Shown here: positions 25,508 through 36,343 of the stretch, piece after piece
Position numbering within the stretch: the stretch's first letter is position 1
Layout of the letters: each line of letters opens with the position of its first letter
Assembly: GCA_028551475.1 (NCBI GenBank)
Contig: CM052355.1
Location: 18,125,543 to 18,189,542 of the forward strand
Source of the DNA: Casuarina equisetifolia
Taxonomy: Eukaryota > Streptophyta > Magnoliopsida > Fagales > Casuarinaceae
Length of the DNA stretch: 64,000 bases
Reading direction: 5' to 3'
The notes under the pieces: generated by a model
What the model saw: the letters and a program-made list of their open reading frames with translations, nothing else
What the model was told of the DNA's origin: nothing
The model's database searches: none
Made by a program: the position numbers and the translations under genes

Positions 25508-25760
25508 CAAAAGAAACTGAATTATTTGGGTACCAAACAATTTGGAAATTACTTTGAGAACTTTAAGCACTAGTAAAAGGACACTCTTTTAACAAAAGAA
25601 ATTGAATTATTTGGGTACCAAACAATTTGGAAATTACTTTGAGAACTGTAAGCACCGGTAAAAGGACACTCTTTTAACAAAAGAAATTGAATTATTTGGG
25701 TACCAAATAATTTGAAAATTACTTTGAGAACTTTAAGCACTGTAAAAGGACACTCTTTTA
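25508..25760. repeat. Three-copy 85-bp tandem repeat upstream of the CRM gene
   Basis: Copies start at 25508, 25593 and 25678, exactly 85 bp apart; the third is two bases shorter. Each contains TTATTTGGGTACCAAA, TTTGGAAATTACTTTGAGAA (variant in copy 3) and AAAAGGACACTCTTTTA. Copies differ by only a few substitutions, so the array is fairly young. It ends 200 bp before the CRM start codon, within the likely promoter. It has no coding capacity. Confidence 0.93.
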
Positions 25761-25960
25761 GGGCGGGACGCCCGCCTTAGAAACTTGCGAAGCAGCACCC
25801 GATTGGCAAATAATTCGAAAGAAACAGAGATTGCTGAAAAACCCTTTCCCCCTAACCCCCAACCTAAAACCCTGAAACCCCCACTTGGGGTGGAACGAAA
25901 CAGCAAGCCAGCGAGCACATACACAGGAGCTGATGAGATAGATTGCTGTGATTCCCACCA

Positions 25961-28900
25961 ATGTTTGCTGCGGGGACCCTTAGGAGGCATTCCTTGAAGA
26001 CCCTCTCCTCTCTTCTCCAATCGAATCCCTCCAAGTATCTTCTCTCTCTCTCTCTTTCTGAGTTTAACTCCTTTGGTTGACTCAAAATTGAAGAGAAGTC
26101 AATGAGAAATGAAAATACATGAGTTAGTTTTTCTTTCGGTCTTCGAGTTTTGGGTTTGTATCTCAACTGTGCCAAATGGGTTTTTCTAGGCTATGCTCGT
26201 GAAAGATTTTGGTTTTTGGTTCCAGTTAATGAACCCTTTATGATTCATTTTCAGTGTGTTGGTTATAGATTGAGCTCGGAGAGGGTTTTCCTATTTGCTT
26301 CAAATCTGATTTGAAGTGGTTAAAACGCTGTTCTTTTGTTCTCTCTGGTTCCTGTTTGTTAAAGAAAGAGAACAAAATAAAATAGCGCAGATTTAGTCTC
26401 TTAATTTCGTTCTAGCAGTCATACTAGGCCTAACATTTTAATTTTAACTCATTGATCATATTTTTCTTTAAAATTAGGCAGCGATGCTAGCTTGCTTTAC
26501 CAGGCCTCTGATGTTAAGAATCTTGAAACCAATTGCTCATCCTTTGTTGACTACATTCTCTGTGGAAGTAACAAACGTCTATTTGCCTGTTATTTCTATT
26601 TATCTTCACCTAATAAGCAAAAAGCAGATGCTTATGGCTCTTCATCATGCATGATATGAATACTTCTGCTTTTGGATAAGATTCAATCTAATTCAAACTT
26701 TGGCTAAAATTCAGGAATCTTGTGTCTTTGAAGGATGTTTTGCCAAATCGCAACACGGGCAGTGTGATTCAGCATTGTATTCCAAGCGAAGATGGTTTAT
26801 TGTGTTCTTCACATGCACCATTGGATCTGTTCAAGGTGTGGGCACGTTCTATGTCAACATCAAAAGGGAGGAGCATGCGAAGCAAGGTGGAGAGGCGGAT
26901 GCAAAGAGAGTCTGGTAAGACACTCAGGGAGAAGAGGAGAGCCCAAAAGTTAAAGAAGAAGCTGATGACTGAGGAGGAGAGACTGATTTACAACCTTAAA
27001 AGAGTATGTTATCTAGCTTTAATGCTTTCTACTCAATTTTGGTTGTAACATTTGGCTTTTAGCTTTGTTTTAATTTTTCTGATGTTGTGTTATGTTGACC
27101 TTTTATTAATCAAGGTCTTGTTTAATTGGATATTGTGAATTATACTGTTGGAATGAATAGTTAATATCTCGGAACAATATACAAAGAATGGATACAAATG
27201 CTTGGGAAGCTTCTCTTGGGTGACGTGAGATTAAGTGGCATTGTGTCCTCAAAATCATGTAACCGGTATGCTTGCAAACTTACATTGAGGCTCTAAAACT
27301 CCCTCAAGGATGAGATTCTCTCATAATTAGCTGTGACTGCAGGGATAGTGTCATAGATCTACAGCTGTCTTTGCCTTTATGGTATATTTGGTCAGAGTGA
27401 GTGGAGAGAAAAGAAGAGTGGGTGGAGCGCTTTCCTTCACTTGTTCGATATCTTTAAAGGGGAGGCATTGAATGGTTTTGAATATCCACCCTACTTTCAT
27501 ATTTCAATTTTCACAGGGGAAGGGAATTTGGAGGAGGATATCAAATTTGATGATATTTTTATATAGTTACTTTGTGTTATCAAAATAATGATATTCTACC
27601 AAATTCCAGGCAGAAACTCTTATCACATGTCTCTCTCTGTTGTCAATTTACATACGACCTTATTCCCTCTCTTCCCCCCCCCCCTCTTCTCTCAAACATG
27701 GTGTTAAAATTTTAGTTACTGTTGAGCTTGTCTATAATTACTCATGAAACTGTGACAATGCCTGGCAAATCCAGAGTGGTATTTGTTTTCATGTTTTCTG
27801 AGTCTGTAACTTCTGATTGGCGTTTTCCAATCATCAGATTGACAATTATCTTTTGTCTAACTAATGCAGTCGAAGAAAAAAGTGGCATTGCTCCTACAAA
27901 AGCTTAAGAAATATGAGCTACCAGAACTGCCACCTCCGCGACATGACCCAGAGTTATTTACCCCAGAACAGCTTCAGGCATATAAGAAAGTTGGTTTCAA
28001 AAATAAAAATTATGTTCCTGTGGGTGTTCGTGGAGTTTTTGGTGGGGTTGTTCAAAATATGCATCTCCATTGGAAGTTTCATGAAACTGTGCAAGTTTGC
28101 TGTGACAACTTCCCCAAAGAGAAAATCAAAGAGATGGCAACAATGCTTGCAAGACTGAGTGGTGGTATTGTGATAAACATTCATAATGTGAAAACAATCA
28201 TCATGTTTCGTGGCAGAAACTATAGACAGCCCAAAAATTTGATACCTATCAACACCCTTACAAAGAGAAAGGTGAGTGTGCATATTCATGAAATTAGATG
28301 ATCTTCTTTTGTTCCATATCTTCTTGTGGTTTTGTTTTTTCTTATTTATTTTTGTGCAGGAGTTAGCTGAATAAAGAAGAATGTCCTTAGATTTTAAAGG
28401 GAATGCCACTTAGAACCTTGGATGTTTGTTACCTGCTTCTCTTCTGTTTGCAGTACGGGTTAGAATTCCAGGCATCTGAACTATGAGATGATGGGACATT
28501 GTATGAAAAATTAAACAACAACACCTTGGAATTATTTCCTTGTTTTCTTCCCATTGCCCCTTGGTTGGATGAGCCTGGTTTAACCCTCACCAAACCCCAC
28601 CCCTTCCCCCCTCCAAAAAATAAAAATAAAAATAAAAATAAAAATACCAGAAAAAGAAGAGGAAAGAAATAAAGAAACAACAGGAGTCTTTTCACTTTTT
28701 GAAATGCTAAAAATCCTTGCTTTGAATTTTAGTTGACCTTCAGCCAAAACAATCCGATTACCATGCATGAAAACTGTTCAGTCATTGAATGGAAATGCCA
28801 TCTTTTGCGTGACTACCTTTTGTAACACAAGTCCTTTAGTTATATATTCCGTTGGCTGCACTAGTCTGTTAAAGCAGAAATACGCTTTCCAATGAGGGAA

Positions 28901-30202
28901 GAAAAGCCAAAAATGTAAAACATTTTTATTCTGCTAGCTTATACAATGAGTCATCTTCTTGTACAGGCATTATTCAAGGCAAGATTTGAACAAGCTCTTG
29001 AGTCTCAGAAACTAAACATAAAGAAGATTGAACAGCAGCTTCGGCGAAAGGGAGTGAATCCTGAGGATCCAGTTGCCATGGCCAGCATTCAGAAAGTAGC
29101 TTCTACTTTCTTTAATGCAATTGACAGGAAGGAAGGAAGTCCCTATGTGTTCCGGCAAGACAAACGGCAAGAAACAGAACCTCCAAAAACTTGGGAAGAG
29201 TCAGAAGAACCTCTTGACGACAGTGACCAGGAGGAGTTAGACAGATTTATAGCTGAGATAGAGGATGCAGCAGATAAAGAATGGGTTGCTGAAGAGGCAG
29301 CTGAAAAAGAAGAGGTTGCCCAGATAAGGTATTGGAACAGAGAAGAATTTGGTGGGAGGTTCAGAAGATCTGAAACACATAGAGATGATGAGGGCAGAGT
29401 GGCAAGGGGGTGGAAGGATACACCTGGCAAGGAGAGGGCTAATTATAGTGATGATGAAGACGGTGGTGATGAATGGGAATCTAATGATATTAGGGGTGCT
29501 AGTGATATTGAGAGTGATGCTGATGATTCTGATGAAGTTCATGACAAGTTCAGGGCATCTAGAACAAACGGGGGGAAGGACAAGAAGTTTCACAGGGCAA
29601 AAACTAATGGCAGCTTTACGAGAGATCCTGAAGCTAATTTTAGGAGAAAAAAAACTGAAGAAGCTTCTGATTCTGAAAACATGTCAAGTGATCTTGAAAA
29701 CGCAATGTGGCAATCAGATTCTGAGGAAGAACAAGACCTGGAAGCATCAAGAGCAGCAAGTTATAATTATCGGAGCAGCAGTAATAGGGCAGGGGATTTG
29801 TATCCCTATAAGAGAGATGACAGGAAGCGAGGGTATAAGCATCAGGGTGATGATGAAGAATCTGGTGAAATTCACGTTAGACATAAGGGATCTAAAGTTG
29901 CACAGCAGAAGTATAGTAGGACTCACAGAGTAAATAATGACAAATTCTCTCAAAGAAAAGCTGAAGCTAGCTTTAGAGGGAAGATGATCGAGAAAGAATC
30001 CGGATCAGACAATATGCTTAGCGATTTAGATAATGCAATGTGGGAGTCAGATGCTGAGAGTGACTCAAGAGCATCGTTGGATGGCAGATACAGCACTGGT
30101 GATGACGAGAATTACCACCAGAAGGAAGATAAGAATTATGGCGTTAATAATAAAAGGGATAGAACAGGTAAGGAGACGGATGAGTCTTGGGATAGTGATT
30201 AG
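25961..30202 (+). CDS. CRM-domain RNA-binding protein (At3g25440/At3g27550-like), organelle-targeted
   Basis: CRM (CRS1-YhbY) proteins bind RNA and serve in intron splicing and ribosome assembly in organelles. Four exons, 25961-26034, 26715-27003, 27870-28271 and 28967-30202, join in phase to 666 residues. The start at 25961 gives a Ser/Leu/Arg/His-rich leader (MFAAGTLRRHSLKTLSSLL) suggesting mitochondrial or dual import. A basic stretch (SKGRSMRSKVERRMQRES) precedes the single CRM domain at about 150-245: TPEQLQAYKKVGFKNKNYVP, VGVRGVFGGVVQNMHLHWK with its GVRG turn, IVINIHNVKTIIMFRGRNY. Then a conserved helical block (ALFKARFEQALESQKLNIKK) is followed by about 330 residues of charged, acidic tail with a duplicated SDL(D/E)NAMW(E/Q)SD element and the end WDSD. 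An ATG exon at 26484 was rejected because it breaks the frame. The tail makes it longer than the 444-residue At3g25440 I recall. Confidence 0.9.
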
Positions 30203-33200
30203 ATCTGTCATTACTGAGAACTGTCCCTTGGAAAGTGTATTGCACAGGGACTGAGTTTCTCTTCTGATGATTCTAATGGTTATGAAATTGATTAAACATG
30301 TAATGATCTAATTCTTTTGGTGGGGGTGTTTTGTACTCCATTTTTCTTACAGAAAACCAATGCTTGAAGTGCAGCATTTTTTCAAAGTTGCTTACTGGAA
30401 ATGATAGACGTTTTCTCGTGGCATTTATCAGACTAAAATACGTGGATCATGAACTTTTATTATTCTTAAGGTATTTTCTCATGTATAATTTTTTAAATTT
30501 CAACAAGTGTTTCAACTAAATAGTCGCAAATGCTACTACTATCGCAGTTTAAAAGTAGTAAATACTAGTGTAACAAAATTCAGATCATTTGCAGAATAAA
30601 TTGTAATAGAGTTACAAATAACTGGAGGGAAATCCATAGCCAAGAATTACTGTTTGTTTAAAAATAACTAATGTTGTTCGCATTGTGTGACTACTAAATA
30701 GAAAGTAAAAATACAGTGATCTCTGACAAAGAATTTTTTTTTTTTTTTTTTGGGTATTAAAGTCACCATGGCCCATGGTAAGAGTAGTGTTTGCTTTCTG
30801 TAAAAGAAGAAGCACAAAAACTTCCACTCCACTAAATTTTTATATACTTTTAACAATAATAATAATTTAAATAAATAAATAAAAAAGAATACACCATTTA
30901 TTTGAAAATTAAGGAATACTGAATTGGATTTTTGGCTGAGTTTTGTTTTTAATTTTAATTTCTTTCTGACTTGTTGTCCTAGGCCATCTGCTTGGGCTTT
31001 CTTTTTTAAGTCACGTAGATCGGGCTGGGTCATAACACTGAGCAGGGCTTTTGTTGATTGCACAACTAGACTAGACAGCCATATTAATAATTGTCCTAAT
31101 GATAGCCATTAATTTAGTGGTAATAACCTGACAGTGCTGATAACGTAGTACTAAAGTAGTGTTGTTGCTTGCTTTGGAATTGGGATTTAATTGGGTTTAG
31201 ATTGAGATTAAGTTTAATAATACGAAGCAGATTTAAAATTTCTTCAAGAATTGATGTGATTGTGATTGTGATTGTGATTGCAATGATCGGTCATGACTTA
31301 AATTCTAACGTAATCCGCCCGTTGGGTCATCATTGCGTTGTCATCGTCATTAAGAAGGGTCCACGCGTTAGGTGACTGAAGAACTGAGATCGTCCGGCGA
31401 AAATATGGCTAGGCTCGTAGCGTCCTTGACTTGCCCACACGACCCGGTCAATCGTCGATTACCCGCTCAATCCTCACGCTCAAACCGGAGTATTGAAGGG
31501 TCCTCCTGCAAACACCGCGTCAACCCTTTCGAACACGGGGAACAACTATCCGTACGATCGCTCTGGTTTCCAATTTCCACTAAACCTACGTACAGATGCC
31601 ACTGTTTTCTGTGGTCAACCTCGTGGGTTTGTGGGCGCTTTTCTTTGTTTTGTTGTGGTCCTCCGATAACGCCTGCATGTTGAAGTCCGTCGCTACTGCT
31701 GCTGTCACCAGCTAGCACTAAGTTTGTCATAGCATTGACTTGCTGAAGCGATGAGTGTTATTCAATCGTGCAAAAATGGTTGGTCGATTCAGGGGATGTG
31801 ACCGGGCTAAGTCTATGCTCTGTTTCATATACTCGATATTTTGCATGGATTAGCGCTGATAACTGATAACACTTCTTCTGGGAAAGACGAAGATTTTTTC
31901 CTTTTAATTATCTTCCACCATTTGTTCTACTCCATTTTGGTGCCAAACATATCGATAGGAGCCGGCGGATTCCTAGGAAGTTATGCGTCAGACTCAGCTG
32001 CCATGTGCTCAACTAAAGAATTGCAGGTTTGGCATTTGTCCAACGATGATCGTGTCACACACCTCGAGTTTACTTTTTATATATTAACTTAACAAAGCTA
32101 TTGTTGGGAGATATGCTCCATCTGAGGAAGGATTTTCTGCCAATCAATTGCTATTGTTTCTCTGTTTTCGCCTAGTTCTTCTTCAAGTCAGCAGAAGTGG
32201 GTGGGGCAAAGGTTATTATCAAATGTATTAGACCTCATCCAAGAAAGCACGCCAATTAGAACTCAGTCCAAAGTGACTCATTTTCCAAGCAATGTACTGT
32301 TTCTTGTTGGACTCGTTGTCTCTAATACAACCTTGAAGTGGGTGAAGTTGGGGCTCCCCAACCTTCCCATTTCAGAAATTAAAAAGGACTTGGTTTTGGT
32401 AAAAATGCAGTTCAGGGCCTACCATGTCCGTCAAGCCAAGCTTATTTGGATAGCCTTTACCAACAGGACATTCAAGTTGGTTCTTTAGTAATTAATTTGT
32501 CTGGTCAACAATTAAGTGCTCTTTGCTCCGCACATAAGGCACAGTATGTGGTGTATAGAATAATGTTGTAATTGTATCTTAATGTTTTTGCTTCATGTTG
32601 TATTTGAAAGTAGAAGGGACCACGTACAGCCAGCTAAGGGAACATCTGCATGTTACATTTGAATGTAGACCGAGTCTGCAAGGATTATTGCTGAAGCTTA
32701 GAAGACTTTTAATGCACTGAAATTTATTTTTCAATGACCCCGAGGGATTTCTCAGAGACTTCCTCACAAACTGATTGTGCTTTTCCAAGGGGCAAAGGAG
32801 AGTACTAGACAAGAAATGCCCAGCTTATCAATCTAGCAACGAGATGACATTAGAACATAAATAATTCGATGGGTTGTCTATATCATCTTGCTTTATTTTT
32901 TATTTTTTTCTTTCTCCTCTTAGGATGCTACAGCCGGCCAACCAAAGGTTGACATGCTAAAACCAGTAGCAATCTTTCAACTTTGGTCCAGTTATTGTTG
33001 ATGCCTAAACTTTCTACTCGTCGCTGCATAGAGTCGTGCTTGAATAGTCTGGCCTTGGGAGGAGACAGAATATCGAGACTTGAGTCGCCGTATGAAAGGG
33101 GCCAAGAAAGTTCTTAGAAGCTACGTGAATTTACATAAGCAGGCAGGCCGCAACAGGAAAGCAAACAAACAGAACCAAGAAGTAATTTCCAAGAAAGAGC

Positions 33201-34280
33201 ATGTGGGGATTAGCAATTTTTGGATTTTTCTACGCACGTCAGTCGGATTGGTGAACCCACCTATTATTAGTCTGCGTTGAAAATTAAACATTTTGAGTGC
33301 GGAATCTAGCCTGCCATTGGCTATGCATTAGTCTCTGTCGAACGCTGGCCTCATGAGTTGGCCTTCCATATAGAAATTGCTCAACCCACTTTCTGAGTCA
33401 ATAGAAAAAGTCATCCGATGGTCTCCTCAAATATCTCGAAAGGTAATCAACCTTCGCAACCAAAGAAAGCAAAAAGAGGACTCGACAAAGTCAGCCAAGA
33501 CATTAATTTCTATGAAGAGCAATCAAACCAGAAATCTCCACCGGTGTCTTTGGGACAAACTATGAAATCACATCCCACAGTAAATTTAAGTGCAAGTATG
33601 GGTAAAAAGGCTGGTGCCCGTCCACGGGCAAGGACTCCCTTTGAGCGGCCTTACAATGCCCCGTCTCAAAAGGCAAAGCATGGAGTACATGGGTAAAGAA
33701 CGCCTATGTTTTCTGTGCAACACAAAGCACAAAAGAGAAAGATATGAATCCAAACTGCAAACTATAAATTTATGATCTGCAATGGTATGGGAAAATAATA
33801 TGTCAGCATGATGGCAAGTGATGATCCAGAAGCAATCGGATGGTACAACTCAAGGAGTAAATGAGAAGAATATGTGAATAAATTAGACTAAGAAAGCCAA
33901 ATTCCCAGCATGGAAAAGCGTGGGAAATGTCATTCTACTACTAATGCAATAAGGGAATTCTGCCGTACAGGCAAGCAATGGTACATAAAACCTTGCCAAG
34001 GCTACAGAGATATTCCCCCACACACGAGCTTCCTACTTGGAAAATTGGGATGCCTCCATATCGGAAGAAACCGCAACTTTACCATAAAAGAGGATATACA
34101 GAGCTTCCGGGCCAAGTCCCAAGAGCCGGACAAGGTCTTCCCTTCACCTCTCTGAAGCTGAGATATATTGTTAGATACAAGGTATTCCTCTACCATCAAT
34201 AGTCCAAGTGACCCCTGCTCAGTCCAATGCTGCATCTCCCAATCACTATAAAAAATAAACCACCCCCTATGTTTCCACAG
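30203..34280. other. 3' UTR of the CRM gene and a 4-kb interval without an assigned gene
   Basis: The first 300 or so bases are likely 3' UTR. The rest contains no gene I can name. A GC-rich patch at 31370-31730 stays open in two plus frames and one minus frame for 80-100 codons. A 92-codon plus-strand ORF at 33418-33696 encodes a Lys/Ser/Pro-rich peptide (AGARPRARTPFERPY) with no family that I recognise. Both may be gene relics or exons of a transcript I cannot rebuild. A short (TGTGAT)n repeat lies at about 31256-31280. The last few hundred bases are the 3' UTR of the GT17 gene on the other strand. Confidence 0.4.
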
Positions 34281-36343
34281 TCAGCCACTTTCTCTTTGGC
34301 AGTTACCGGGCAACAGATACTTGTAGTCCTCAGAATTATTCAACAAATAGGATGGAAGATGGACTGCAGAATAAGAGCGCGGAATAGGTCCCATCTTCCC
34401 AATAATCTCCTTAAAGGTGTACTCCTCAGGGAGCATGTCAAATAGATTATTCCCTTTGCATATTATATCCTGAATCCTTTTATGATTCAGGAAATGAGGA
34501 AACCTGACCCGATCGTAATGGCTATAAGCCTTCATCTTAAATACAAAGTCACTGATATTGCGGAAGCAAAAGCTGCAGTGCCACCCAGCCTCTGATAAGA
34601 TGTCATCGGTTTGTCGATAATGAGCATATCTAGTCTTTCCAGGCTTGTACCTGTGGACTGAAGCTCTCCAGCTTTTGTTGTCCATATAAAACTCAAAAGA
34701 ATACAGGTAGTTCCTAAGCCGAAGGTGAAGGATAGGTGGGATGTCATCACACCATCTCAAGAGATTAATAGTGTGAGCACTTGGAATCTCATCAACATCA
34801 GACATTATCAATAGATCATCATCTTCAATGCCTGCAATTTTCAGAAGATGGTCCAGCGCCAATCTCTGATATGCCTCTTCAACAAATGGATTTTCACCTT
34901 TCTTAAATCTTCCTCCAATCGTTCCATATGTCAGCCGAGGTTCAGCAAACTTGAACCGGTCACGGTTGCTTGCAAAAAGCAGTGGTTTAGGCAAGCCAGT
35001 GAATGTTGAGTTTGATTCGAGAAGTACAAACTGTGTAACATATGGATACAATTCATTCCATCGAATTGTAAGGATGTCAAGCTCATTACTGAATAGAACT
35101 GCATCATAGACTCGTCTAGGTGATTCACGAATTCTCCAACCATGAAGTTTGCAAAGATTCTCCATCCCTATGTTCTCATGATAATAGTGAGGGATGGTGT
35201 GGAATGGTTTTTGAGGTTTTTCCCAGATTGGTCTCAGAAAATAAGTAATCTTTTGCCCATGCAAATATGCAAGAAAGATGAATAGTGGGACCACAACAAA
35301 AAAAACTATAAAGCTCCTCAAATCCAACCCTCGCAAAATGCATCGGAGTCTCGACGTGCCGAAGGCTGCACGAGTTCCCTGCTGTGGTTAAGAACAGAAT
35401 TTTCTAAGATTCACGAATTACTTAAGCACTAAGAAAAAAATTTAACTTGTTTATAACATAATACAAAATCATCAATATAGAAACAAATATTTTGGCTCTA
35501 TCATCTTCGTTGAATCTTCGAAAGAAAAATCTAAATTTTCATGGTTAAAACAACCCACACAAAACTCCAGAATGCTAGGAGGAAATTAACAGCAGAATCA
35601 CCAAAATAAAAACAGAGACATCATGCAACCTTAAAGGACCAAAGCTTCAGAAACAGATTCCACATCTCAACTGTTAATTTTCATATCCCTTTGGACAATC
35701 ATTACAAAAAAAGAATTCTCACGAAAATATAAAACGTGAAAATGAAGAAGTTTTATTTTTATTTTTTTAAAAAAAAAAAAACCTTGAGTTTTAACCTCTC
35801 GACGATTCAAATGCAAAATTTTGAAACGAAATCCATCAATATAAACACCAATCCATTGATCAGAAATTTTAGACTTAAAAGGGGCGTGATTGAATGTATC
35901 CGTGATATCGGAGCACACAATATACTTGAAAAAGACCCCATTTTCCTTAATCAAACATGAATCCAACCAAGAGATACCAAAACTGAAAACTTCGAAGCAA
36001 CCTTAAAGAATTAACTATATTATGGAAAGGGGGGTATAACAGTGAAGAGGAGAGACAATTTGGATAGAAAGATCCTTTAGCACAAAATCGAAAATACAAA
36101 ACAAATATCCCTTTTTCCCTTTACATATAAAAAGCAAAATCGAAACCAGACATACCAGGAGCCAAAAACAAAAAAACAAGCCTAAAACTTTAGAAAAAGC
36201 ATTTCTTTTCCTCAAAAAGTATCCAATTGCAAAAGGGAAGGCAAAAGAACAAGGGAAACGGAACACATAAAAGTACGTACCTCGCCGCAAACGTCTTCAC
36301 AGATATCATCAGTCTTCTTAGAACAGTAGTACCCATCTGACAT
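34281..36343 (-). CDS. Glycosyltransferase family 17 protein (beta-1,4-mannosyl-glycoprotein beta-N-acetylglucosaminyltransferase-like)
   Basis: Family GT17 contains animal GnT-III, which adds the bisecting GlcNAc to N-glycans in the Golgi; plant members are related but their acceptor is not established. Two exons on the minus strand, 36343-36281 and 35381-34281, are joined across an 899-bp intron (GTACGTAC donor, CACAG acceptor) to give 387 residues, the usual plant length. The start [20 protein letters not shown] is the conserved cytosolic head. A single membrane anchor follows at about 44-61 ([20 protein letters not shown]), so the protein is a type II Golgi enzyme. Landmarks are [50 protein letters not shown], the metal-binding type MSDVDEIPS around 214-222, and [14 protein letters not shown]. 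Arabidopsis has near copies at At3g01620, At3g27540 and At5g14480 (from memory). Confidence 0.92.

Noticed and set aside
26478-26567. ATG-containing exon candidate in intron 1 of the CRM gene
   Set aside because: It ends in phase 0 while the next exon needs two preceding bases; read in the needed frame it has stops. Direct joining of 26034 to 26715 works.
27672-27690. Poly(C) and pyrimidine tract in a CRM intron as a possible functional element
   Set aside because: Ordinary low-complexity intron sequence without other support.
29143-29593. Minus-strand ORFs opposite the CRM tail
   Set aside because: Serine/phenylalanine-rich antisense shadows of the acidic repeat region.
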